The notes under the pieces: generated by a model | Told to the model about the DNA's origin: nothing | The model's input: the letters and a program-made list of their open reading frames with translations, nothing else | Database searches by the model: none | Source: Methylophilus sp. | GTDB taxonomy: Bacteria > Pseudomonadota > Gammaproteobacteria > Burkholderiales > Methylophilaceae | Reading direction: 5' to 3' | Length of the DNA: 64,000 nucleotides | Assembly (NCBI GenBank): GCA_030696695.1 | Contig: JAUYRP010000021.1 | Span: forward strand, 186,001-250,000 | Part shown: piece by piece, positions 1 through 7,310 of the stretch | Numbering within the stretch: position 1 is the first letter of the stretch | Layout: the number at the start of each line of letters is the position of its first letter | Position numbers and translations under genes: made by a program

Positions 1-622
1 TCACAAAATAATCTAAGTCACCAATCACATTACCACTGCTGATAGAAGCGCGACCGTAATCGTAACTGCCTGTTTCAAAACGCACTGTGAGGGGGTCTGC
101 CGTATACCCAGTATTAGAAATATAGTTGACTGCCCCACCTAAATTACTAGCACCATAGCGCAATGCATTTGCGCCACGGTACACTTCCACATAACGTGCT
201 GCCAATGGCTCAATCGCCTGAAAATCAAAGCTACCATCAGCCAAATTGACGGGGACGCCATCTTGCATCAACTTGATCCCACGGCCATGAAATGTGCGTT
301 GCAAGCCTGACCCACGGATAGATAAACGTGTTTCTTCTGCACCAAATCTAGATTGCGCTAGCACACCTGTGGCCATACCTAAAGCATCTTGAATCGTACT
401 GGTGCGACCTTCACGTACTGTGTTCATATCTACAATGGTCACGCCGCCAGCTGTCTTGTTGATGGTCTCTTTAGCCGTTTCAATATCAGGCTGTGTAGAA
501 GAAGCTGCGGGTCTAGTGGATACTACGCTGATTTCATCCAGATGCACTGTGCCTTCGTGCTCTGCATGCGCCATGAATGGCAAGGCAGCTAATACTGCCG
601 ATAAAATGTGTTTGTTGATCAT
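1..622 (-). CDS. TonB-dependent outer-membrane receptor, N-terminal part (runs off window start)
   Basis: The gene reads leftward from an ATG at 622 and is cut by the window edge, so only about 207 residues are visible. Residues 1-20 form a signal peptide ending in AHA. A short His/Glu-rich linker and a TonB-box-like stretch (DEISVVSTRP) follow, then the plug domain with its DALGMATGVLAQSRFG and LSIRGSGLQRTF segments and the VEVYRGANALRYG segment. By family, it takes up a chelated metal or another large ligand using TonB energy. It lies 61 bp after a DUF2946 gene on the same strand, an order repeated at 1337-4545. The substrate cannot be told from sequence; copper or another metal is a guess from the DUF2946 neighbour. 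Confidence 0.9.
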   Translation of the reverse strand, partial: MINKHILSAVLAALPFMAHAEHEGTVHLDEISVVSTRPAASSTQPDIETAKETINKTAGGVTIVDMNTVREGRTSTIQDALGMATGVLAQSRFGAEETRLSIRGSGLQRTFHGRGIKLMQDGVPVNLADGSFDFQAIEPLAARYVEVYRGANALRYGASNLGGAVNYISNTGYTADPLTVRFETGSYDYGRASISSGNVIGDLDYFV

Positions 623-683
623 ATGATGACTCCAAAAAAATAAAACTGCGCCCAAATGCATGGGGCAAATATGGTTTTATGAT

Positions 684-1112
684 TTAGAGTAAAACAGGTG
701 GCGCTCGCGAAAGATGCGAGGCTTGAACAGGAGGAGAACTGACTGGTGCTACATAATGAAACGCTTGCGCTTGGGCAATTGCTTCTAAATAAAGTGCGAA
801 TGCTGGATTAAACACTGGCATTGCAATATCTGCTACGCCAGCATGGCAAAACGGACAGTGATGCATGTGCTGGCTAATCGACTTGGATTGATTGCTAGGC
901 TTGATGTCAAAGCTCGCTTGCAGTTGTTGACCATGCGTGGTCACCACTTGGATAAACAATTTTTTGCCGCCAGTACCGCAAATTTCTTGCATAAAACCGC
1001 TGGCACTGCCTTGGCCAGCCAGCGCATGTGAAACGCTGGGCGCCAGCGATGCAAACACCATCGCGATTAACGCGATACGATGCATCCAGCGGAATAATTT
1101 TTGAGACATCAT
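684..1112 (-). CDS. DUF2946 family exported protein, copy 1
   Basis: A 142-residue protein starting with tandem Met. Residues about 1-32 form a signal peptide or N-terminal anchor ending near SHALAGQGS. The mature part has a HHCPFCHAG motif near residue 86-94, a CxxC with flanking His typical of DUF2946 proteins, which occur beside metal-related TonB receptors. Metal binding is an inference. The start region is almost identical in DNA to the paralogue at 4117-4545, while the C-terminal halves differ clearly. It precedes the receptor at 1-622 on the same strand and is probably co-transcribed with it. Confidence 0.8.
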   Translation of the reverse strand: MMSQKLFRWMHRIALIAMVFASLAPSVSHALAGQGSASGFMQEICGTGGKKLFIQVVTTHGQQLQASFDIKPSNQSKSISQHMHHCPFCHAGVADIAMPVFNPAFALYLEAIAQAQAFHYVAPVSSPPVQASHLSRAPPVLL

Positions 1113-1336
1113 GTACTTATATTTGCCCTAGTCGCTTGGAACTCAAAGTTAAAAAAATTTGCACGCACTTTAGACGACATTCAACGATTTTGGACGATGT
1201 TTCGGTCAACGACTATCGTTAAGCCAATTAACACAACATCGTTCAGTATATTAAAGCCAGCCAACTGCCTAGCGAGATAATCAAAATTTCTGCGCCAGGC
1301 CAACGGTTCAATTAAAAGTTAAACAAAGCGCTTTAG
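1113..1336. promoter_or_regulatory. Intergenic region upstream of DUF2946 copy 1, with a dyad
   Basis: This gap lies between the stop of the receptor at 1337 and the DUF2946 gene at 1112. It holds an exact 5-3-5 inverted repeat AACGA-CTA-TCGTT at 1208-1220 and several further ACGAT/CGTT words, which could be operator-like. The 40 bp next to the gene resemble the region upstream of the second DUF2946 gene, so part of the promoter was duplicated too. No clear sigma-70 promoter was assigned. Confidence 0.35.
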
Positions 1337-3676
1337 TTAATAATCAAACTTCACCTGAACATAGCCCGTACGCTGCGGGTATGGATGACGCACATAGCCT
1401 TGGTAATTATTTACATTATCTACGCCTACGCTCGCTGCCCAACGCTTATCAAATTGATAATTGGCTTTTAAATCCACAAAGAAAAACTCACTTGCAGCAA
1501 TATAAGTGTCATCATTTACATCGCTGTTATCTAAATTATTGTATTGACGTCCGCTATAGCGTGCAGCCAAGCTGTAAGTGATGTTTTGACCTTGATGATA
1601 AGTCCCGACAAACTTGAACATCTGGCGTGGAATACGCGTCGGCTTTTTACCTTCTGTATTACGGTCGTTCATGTTACGCAAAATCTCGCCTTCGGTGAGG
1701 GTGAGGCTGCCTAACAAATCTAAACCATGCACCAGTACATCTTGCCATTCCGTGGACAGCTCCAAACCACGGGTACGTATATGATCAAGGTTCTGAATAA
1801 AAGTACAACCTGCCGCCACATTACAAGTCCCCGTGCCAAACGGCACTGCTCTGCCGTTAAGTACCGTTTGAGAAATCAATGCGTCGTATTTGTTCTCACT
1901 AAATAAACTGGCACGAATTAAACCATTGCCAAATCGTCTTTCCGCAGTCAATTCAGCAGAAAGCACCTCTTCTGGTTTTAAGTTAGGGTTATTTTCAACA
2001 ATTGCGTTATTTTGTGTGACTTGCTGGTATAGCTCGCTCACTGTAGGAAATCTATAAGCTTGACCAAATGCCGCCCTAAAACCCCATGCTGGTTGTGGCT
2101 CAAAACTAATGGATAACTTGGGTGAAAACTTTGTTTCTGAAGTGCTGCCATAGTTACCTGTACGTAATGTACCTGCTATGGTGTTTTGATTACGCCCATC
2201 CATTGCCTCCCAATGCTCTGTGCGACCGCCAAAAGTCACAGCCCAGTTTGGATTCAGTTGCCAACGATCTTGGAGATAAATTGCTTGCGTTCTTGTTGTG
2301 CCACGTGAAGAGTTATTCAGCGAGCCTTTAACCCCTCGAGTCCAGTCAGTTGTATTATAAGTATTGCTTTCTAAATCATACTCATCAATGTGATAGCCAA
2401 TATCCAACTCATGTTTGCCTGAATAATTTGCCTCTGGTCTAAAAGTTGCCCTTACATCAAAAATAGTCCAGCCTGTACCCGACAAATCTGTCACTCTCCC
2501 GGTGCGCGTGATGTAAGGGTTACCAGCTGCTAAAGTGGTGGTAGAAGTGCTCAAATTAGACTGGCTATTTTTATCTTGTTGGTAATCATAGTCAGACAAA
2601 GTCAATTGCCAATCAAAAAAGCCTTTTGTGTCCGACTTTAAATCAAAGGCTTGCATTACGTGCATTGCCTCGGCCTCGGCAGGGTTAAAACCAGTCAGGT
2701 TGTAGCTTCTTCCGTTTAAAACAACACGGTTGTTATAAACGGCATTACCACTCGCATCTTTGATATAACTTTCCACATCGGTGCGATTGCTCAAATTCCA
2801 AAGACCCAAGGTATACGTACCTTTAACAGTGTCAGTAAAATCATAAGCAGCTTTAAATTTCAAATTAGTTTGCTCAGGGCGCTCCATACTAATCGCGCCA
2901 AACACGTTACGTGGTAGGTTTCTATCATTTTTATCTAAAAAGGCCCCAGTGACAGCAGTGCCAGCTAATGCGCCGCCAGCACTCACATCCTGCACCACAA
3001 AATCCATGGGCTGACCTTCATTTTTAAGATAGTCCGCTGAAACCAACACACTCAAATCATTCCATTTATTGCCTAGTGAGGCAGATAAATGCTCTCCAGT
3101 AAGGTTTAAATCTGTGCCATAAAGGTCAAAGTTTTGTCTAAACATCTGCACGTTGGTATGCGCTTCAAATTGGGTGGGCATTTTTGTCTTGATGCTCACC
3201 ACACCGCCAAATGAGTTACCTGCATACATGGCTGAAAAAGGCCCATACATCATGCTCACTTGCTCAATCTCATCCGGCCCAACCAAGCCCCAACGTGGCG
3301 GAAATGCAAATGAGTTACCCAATAAATTTGAAAGCAAAACACCATCGGCATATAACATCGATTGCGCACTTGATAGCGTACCTACGGTGCGCCCTGCAAT
3401 AATGCCGTTTCTATCTCCAATAAAACGCTCACGCACCTGAAAGCTCGGTAAATACTTCATCGTCTGTGCGGAAGTCGTCGCATTGATACTTTCTTGAATT
3501 TGCTTTTTACTAAAGCTTTCTACTGTGGCAGGATAATTGATGATGCGACTATCCACTGTGCTGGTGACTTCAATATCGTCCAACTCCAGAGACTCGTTAT
3601 GCTCTGCACTCGCCATCAGAGGTAAGCTCGCCAACACCGCTAGAAACATTTTTTTATGGATACTCATCATATTCAT
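1337..3676 (-). CDS. TonB-dependent outer-membrane receptor
   Basis: A complete 779-residue receptor. The signal peptide (SIHKKMFLAVLASLPLMASA) follows a run of Met codons at 3676, 3670 and 3667, so the start could be any of these; an AGGA near the preceding stop favours an inner Met. A plug domain (residues about 35-160, including GPDEIEQVSMMYGPFSAMYA) is followed by a 22-strand-type barrel ending in the aromatic VKFDY, as expected for BAM insertion. The signal and linker are similar to those of the receptor at 1-622, so the two are paralogues. It starts 1 bp after the XRE regulator stop and is almost certainly co-transcribed with it. Ligand unknown. Confidence 0.92.
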   Translation of the reverse strand: MNMMSIHKKMFLAVLASLPLMASAEHNESLELDDIEVTSTVDSRIINYPATVESFSKKQIQESINATTSAQTMKYLPSFQVRERFIGDRNGIIAGRTVGTLSSAQSMLYADGVLLSNLLGNSFAFPPRWGLVGPDEIEQVSMMYGPFSAMYAGNSFGGVVSIKTKMPTQFEAHTNVQMFRQNFDLYGTDLNLTGEHLSASLGNKWNDLSVLVSADYLKNEGQPMDFVVQDVSAGGALAGTAVTGAFLDKNDRNLPRNVFGAISMERPEQTNLKFKAAYDFTDTVKGTYTLGLWNLSNRTDVESYIKDASGNAVYNNRVVLNGRSYNLTGFNPAEAEAMHVMQAFDLKSDTKGFFDWQLTLSDYDYQQDKNSQSNLSTSTTTLAAGNPYITRTGRVTDLSGTGWTIFDVRATFRPEANYSGKHELDIGYHIDEYDLESNTYNTTDWTRGVKGSLNNSSRGTTRTQAIYLQDRWQLNPNWAVTFGGRTEHWEAMDGRNQNTIAGTLRTGNYGSTSETKFSPKLSISFEPQPAWGFRAAFGQAYRFPTVSELYQQVTQNNAIVENNPNLKPEEVLSAELTAERRFGNGLIRASLFSENKYDALISQTVLNGRAVPFGTGTCNVAAGCTFIQNLDHIRTRGLELSTEWQDVLVHGLDLLGSLTLTEGEILRNMNDRNTEGKKPTRIPRQMFKFVGTYHQGQNITYSLAARYSGRQYNNLDNSDVNDDTYIAASEFFFVDLKANYQFDKRWAASVGVDNVNNYQGYVRHPYPQRTGYVQVKFDY

Positions 3677-3677
3677 C

Positions 3678-3929
3678 CTATGCCGATTTAATGCTCGAAA
3701 AATTAGGGCTCTCTGGCAGGAATTTCACCAGCTCTTGAATTTCACATTGAAAAAATGTGCAAAGTTTTTCTAAGTGCTCTAGGGATGCTTTGTAGCTTTT
3801 ATCTTTAATCATGCGGTGCAAGGTCATGCGGCTGATACCGGTAGCCTCGGCGATTTCGACCAAGGTGATTTTGCGACGCCAAGCGGCTTGTTTTACAAAA
3901 ACCAGTTCTTGTATGTGTAGGGTAATCAT
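3678..3929 (-). CDS. XRE-family helix-turn-helix regulator
   Basis: An 83-residue protein with one Cro/C1-type HTH: ITLVEIAEATGISRMTLHRM (about residues 21-40) is the recognition unit, followed by a short tail. The start ATG has a good ribosome-binding site (AGGAAA). It lies directly upstream of the receptor at 1337-3676 with 1 bp between the stop and the next start, so it probably controls its own operon. Two inverted repeats lie within 160 bp upstream. There is no sensor domain, so the signal it responds to is unknown. Confidence 0.8.
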   Translation of the reverse strand: MITLHIQELVFVKQAAWRRKITLVEIAEATGISRMTLHRMIKDKSYKASLEHLEKLCTFFQCEIQELVKFLPESPNFSSIKSA

Positions 3930-3979
3930 TTGTTTTCCTCATATCACGTATTTTTTGCGTATTAATTGCGTGCTGAATA

Positions 3980-3992
3980 CCCAATTGTTGGG
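3980..3992. promoter_or_regulatory. Candidate operator CCCAA-TTG-TTGGG
   Basis: An exact 5-3-5 inverted repeat about 50 bp upstream of the XRE regulator ATG. The position fits autoregulation by a small HTH dimer. This is inference; no binding data. Confidence 0.3.
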
Positions 3993-4071
3993 CATACAAA
4001 CACACGGAATTAAGTTCTAGCGCCAAATGCAAAGCAGGCAGTGGCTTTAAACATCAGGTTTTAAACGCTAT

Positions 4072-4084
4072 AGACCATTGGTCT
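4072..4084. promoter_or_regulatory. Inverted repeat AGACCA-T-TGGTCT
   Basis: An exact 6-1-6 inverted repeat between DUF2946 copy 2 and the XRE regulator. No T-run follows it on either strand, so it is more likely a protein-binding site than a terminator. Confidence 0.3.
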
Positions 4085-4116
4085 TAACGCTAGCAACGCT
4101 GAACTAAATTTGCGTG

Positions 4117-4545
4117 TTATGAGAAAAAAGGTGGTGCGCGTAGAGGTTGCGCAGTTTGGAAAACAGGTGAGACTACAGGTGAAACATATTCAACCAAGGC
4201 CAAGCGAGCTTGGGCGACTTGATAAAGTACATAGGCTGGATTAACGGGTTTATCAAGCACCACATCTAATTGTATGCTACAAAATGGGCAGTGATTAAGG
4301 TGATGCGTGAGTGAAGCTGGGTTTTGGTTAGGCTGAAAATCCAATGCAGTTTGAATTTGCTTGCCCTGTGTGGTGACCACTTGTATGTAAATTTTTTTGC
4401 CGCCTGTGCCACAAACTTCCTGCATAAAGCTAGCCTGGCTGCCTTGCCCAGCCAATGCATGGGAAACGCTGGGCGCCAGCGATGCAAACACCATCGCGAT
4501 TAACGCGATACGCTGCATCCAGCGGAATAATTTTTGCGACAACAT
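4117..4545 (-). CDS. DUF2946 family exported protein, copy 2
   Basis: A 142-residue paralogue of the gene at 684-1112. The first 36 residues differ at only two positions (2 and 11), and 50 nt (4463-4512) are identical to 1030-1079. It carries the same CPFC motif (NHCPFCSIQ). The mature C-terminal half is clearly diverged, which suggests gene conversion or selection on the leader region. It lies upstream of the XRE regulator and receptor on the same strand, so the DUF2946-receptor order is repeated. A periplasmic or membrane-anchored metal-binding role is inferred from the cysteine motif. Confidence 0.8.
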   Translation of the reverse strand: MLSQKLFRWMQRIALIAMVFASLAPSVSHALAGQGSQASFMQEVCGTGGKKIYIQVVTTQGKQIQTALDFQPNQNPASLTHHLNHCPFCSIQLDVVLDKPVNPAYVLYQVAQARLALVEYVSPVVSPVFQTAQPLRAPPFFS

Positions 4546-4607
4546 GCGCGCATTTTAGCCCGAGTCGCGTAAAATTCAAAACTTAAATTAATCACCTTAG
4601 GAATACC

Positions 4608-5567
4608 ATGGCTGCTGGTAGCTTACTTGCTCTATTAGACGACATTGCAACCATATTGGATGATGTGTCTGTGATGACCAAAGTGGCCGCTAAAAAAACA
4701 GCGGGGGTGCTCGGTGATGATTTAGCACTCAATGCACAGCAAGTGACCGGCGTAGCTTCGGAGCGTGAATTGCCCGTGGTGTGGGCAGTCGCCAAAGGCT
4801 CATTCATCAACAAACTTATTTTAGTGCCCTCTGCATTATTGTTAAGTTTTCTCTCTGCAAAGTTTGGCATTCACTGGATTATCCCAACGCTGCTCATGTT
4901 GGGTGGCGCATTTTTATGCTTTGAAGGCTTTGAGAAAATATTGCATACATTTTTCCACAAAGAAGAAGACAATGCGCATCAAGCCGAATTAGCGCATGCT
5001 GTAAAAGATACAAGTGTGGACTTAGTCACGCTGGAAAAAGACAAAATCAAAGGTGCGATCCGAACTGACTTTATTTTATCGGCCGAAATTATTGTCATCA
5101 CATTGGGCACTGTGGCTGTAGCCAGCTTTGGTAAACAAGTCACTGTAGTTTCAGCTATTGCATTTGTGATGACCGTAGGGGTATATGGATTGGTGGCTGG
5201 CATTGTAAAGTTAGATGATGCTGGACTACATTTAATGCAAAAACAAGGCCTCAGTATTTATCGTCAATTACAACGTAAAATCGGCCAAAAACTACTCGCA
5301 TTTGCGCCAATTTTAATGCGTATCCTAAGTGTGGTGGGCACTGCAGCGATGTTTTTAGTCGGCGGCAGCATTATTGGTCATGGCATCCCAGCATTGCACC
5401 ATTTAAGCCAAAGTATCACGCAAAGCATCTCTACCTTGCCTGCTATGGGCAGCGCTTTGAGCGTGGTTGGCTCCATCATTGTCGATGGCTTGATTGGTTT
5501 GATGGTGGGTGCAATGTGCGTTGCGGTGTATGAGTTAGGCAAAAAAATAATACCAAAAAAAGCCTAA
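4608..5567 (+). CDS. yedI: DUF808 family inner-membrane protein (YedI-like)
   Basis: A 319-residue protein matching the DUF808/YedI family. It begins MAAGSLLALLDDIATILDDV and has the conserved KKTAGVLGDDLALNAQQVTG stretch (about residues 29-48). Several hydrophobic segments follow (about 70-105, 155-195, 230-260, 285-310), so it is a polytopic inner-membrane protein. The family has no settled function. It is divergent from DUF2946 copy 2, and its stop overlaps the stop of the convergent PEP-CTERM gene by 4 bp. Confidence 0.85.
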   Translation: MAAGSLLALLDDIATILDDVSVMTKVAAKKTAGVLGDDLALNAQQVTGVASERELPVVWAVAKGSFINKLILVPSALLLSFLSAKFGIHWIIPTLLMLGGAFLCFEGFEKILHTFFHKEEDNAHQAELAHAVKDTSVDLVTLEKDKIKGAIRTDFILSAEIIVITLGTVAVASFGKQVTVVSAIAFVMTVGVYGLVAGIVKLDDAGLHLMQKQGLSIYRQLQRKIGQKLLAFAPILMRILSVVGTAAMFLVGGSIIGHGIPALHHLSQSITQSISTLPAMGSALSVVGSIIVDGLIGLMVGAMCVAVYELGKKIIPKKA

Positions 5568-6040
5568 TTCTGTTTGGCGTTACGGCGAGCAAACAAACTC
5601 ATACCGAATAAGCCTATTGCAAGCATGCTTAAACTGGAAGGCTCGGGAACTTGGGAAACTGTCAAAGGTTTTTTAGGTTCTAAGATGTACGGCACCTTAA
5701 CTTCTGGAATGTTAATTGGCAAACCAACATACCCAGCATCCAGTACAGCACCAAAAGCTATGTTGATAATCGGCCCTGAAAGCTTTATATACGGTGCAAT
5801 CAAGCTAACACTTGAATTAATATTGAGTGCGCCGAGAGAGGTGAGTGTAATAGAGGTGTCGTCTATTAGAGCACCACTATCAAACGTAAAATCACCACCA
5901 CAACTTGCATGGTAACCATTCTCAAAAGAAACCTCCAAATTTGATGAACAGCTAAAGCTTAGTGTGTCAACGGAAGCAGATGCGACTGCTGGAAGGATTG
6001 CAAGCACAGCAACAAACACCAATTTGGAAATAATACGCAT
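5564..6040 (-). CDS. PEP-CTERM sorting-domain protein
   Basis: The likely start is the ATG at 6040, just before the signal peptide MRIISKLVFVAVLAILPAVA; an upstream in-frame GTG at 6070 would put ten residues before it. This gives 158 residues. The mature part is small, with no recognised domain. The C-terminus has VPEPSSLSMLAIGLFGM followed by ARRNAKQN, the PEP motif, hydrophobic helix and basic tail of PEP-CTERM proteins, which exosortase/archaeosortase-type enzymes process for surface or biofilm matrix export. No exosortase gene is in the window. The role of the mature part is unknown. Confidence 0.85.
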   Translation of the reverse strand: MRIISKLVFVAVLAILPAVASASVDTLSFSCSSNLEVSFENGYHASCGGDFTFDSGALIDDTSITLTSLGALNINSSVSLIAPYIKLSGPIINIAFGAVLDAGYVGLPINIPEVKVPYILEPKKPLTVSQVPEPSSLSMLAIGLFGMSLFARRNAKQN

Positions 6041-6147
6041 GGCATGAGACTTTATTAAAATTATTCTCACACAATACAGCGTTCAACAATCAGCAACCAT
6101 GTGCCATTCAGACTAGGGTTTCTACTAGCCTGTCACAAAACCGTCAA

Positions 6148-6804
6148 TTAGTAATCGTCATCACTAAAGCGTTGTTCTAGAAACGGAAACGCATCATTGT
6201 GATAGCCGCGGACCTCCCAAAAACCAGGGCGGTCAAACTCATGTAGCTCTATACTTTTAAGCCATTTTGCACTTTTCCAAGCATAACGTTTAGGCACCAC
6301 CATGCGCACAGGCCCGCCATGCTCAGCGGTGAGCGAGTGACCAAATACGCTGTGCGCAATCACTACATCATCATCCAACAAAGCATCTATAGGTAGATTA
6401 GTAGTGTAGCCATCGTAGCTGTGTAAGGTGACGTACTTTGCATTGGGTAAGGGATTGGCTTGCATCAGCAACTCGCGTGCGGATACACCCTCCCAGTCCA
6501 TATCCAATTGGCTCCAGCGGGTCACACAGTGAAAGTCTGAGGTATCTTTGATTTGTGGCAGACTGCGAAAGTCCATCCATTTTAGGTTTAATTCATGCTC
6601 CACCAAACCATACACGCGCAGTGTCCAATTGGTGGTGTTCACATTAGGACGAATGCCTAAATCTAATACAGGAAAGTTGGTGACTTGCTTTTGACCGTTC
6701 GGGATGCGTTCATTATCATTGGCTTTGCCAATTTTTTTACCTAGCAATTTTGCTTTTTGCGCAATCGCTATTTTACCCTCGATGAGTTTTTTCCAGTCTG
6801 GCAT
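6148..6804 (-). CDS. Sulfite-oxidase-like molybdopterin oxidoreductase
   Basis: A molybdopterin-binding oxidoreductase domain spans most of the protein (218 residues from the ATG at 6804). FHCVTRWS (Cys 93) supplies the expected molybdenum-ligand cysteine, and HGGPVRMVVPKRYAWKSAKW is a typical cofactor-contact stretch. The ATG at 6804 is preferred over an upstream TTG at 6834 because GGGGTG sits just before it. No signal or Tat peptide is visible, unlike MsrP/YedY, so it looks cytoplasmic. The upstream gene is lspA (short gap). The natural substrate is unknown; the family includes many uncharacterised members. Confidence 0.85.
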   Translation of the reverse strand: MPDWKKLIEGKIAIAQKAKLLGKKIGKANDNERIPNGQKQVTNFPVLDLGIRPNVNTTNWTLRVYGLVEHELNLKWMDFRSLPQIKDTSDFHCVTRWSQLDMDWEGVSARELLMQANPLPNAKYVTLHSYDGYTTNLPIDALLDDDVVIAHSVFGHSLTAEHGGPVRMVVPKRYAWKSAKWLKSIELHEFDRPGFWEVRGYHNDAFPFLEQRFSDDDY

Positions 6805-6842
6805 ATCACCCCGAGACGCATGATATTGCGCCAAGCCCTATG

Positions 6843-7310
6843 TTATGACTTACTTATTGTTGGTTGTTTAAAACTGTCTAGAAGCAACAATGCAACGCCT
6901 ACACATATTGCACTATCCGCGACATTAAATGCTGGCCATGCAAATTGCTGATAATAAAAATACAGAAAATCCACTACATAGCCTAAGGTGATGCGATCGT
7001 ACAAATTACCTAGCGCGCCACCTAATACTAGGGCAAGTCCCCAGCTAAAAAGTTTATTATGCGGGTGTTTTTTTAGCAGATAAATAATCACAACAGATGC
7101 CACCACAGAAACGGCAGTAAAAAACCATTTTTGCCAACCGCCTGCATCAGCCAAAAAGCTAAAGGCAGCGCCAGTGTTATGGTAACGCACTAGATCAAAA
7201 TAACTGGTCACGCGCAAATGTTCACCATAAGCAAACGCCTGTTGCACCAAGTGCTTGGTGTACAAATCCAGGGCGACCACCACGCCACTGATACTCAGCC
7301 ACTTAAGCAT
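6843..7310 (-). CDS. lspA: Lipoprotein signal peptidase II
   Basis: Cleaves the signal peptide of diacylglyceryl-prolipoproteins in the inner membrane. The start at 7310 (MLKWLSISG) gives 155 residues, the usual length; longer reading upstream has no family match. Four hydrophobic segments are visible. The catalytic aspartates are Asp 114 (GYVVDFLYF) and Asp 132 ([11 protein letters not shown]), with the NLYDR motif nearby. The start overlaps the end of ileS by 8 bp, giving the widely conserved ileS-lspA order and translational coupling. Lipoproteins that would be clients occur in the window at 48556 and 61365. Confidence 0.95.
   Translation of the reverse strand: MLKWLSISGVVVALDLYTKHLVQQAFAYGEHLRVTSYFDLVRYHNTGAAFSFLADAGGWQKWFFTAVSVVASVVIIYLLKKHPHNKLFSWGLALVLGGALGNLYDRITLGYVVDFLYFYYQQFAWPAFNVADSAICVGVALLLLDSFKQPTISKS

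Noticed and set aside
6805-6834. TTG start for the sulfite-oxidase-like gene
   Set aside because: A ribosome-binding site directly before the ATG at 6804 and the family N-terminus favour the later start.
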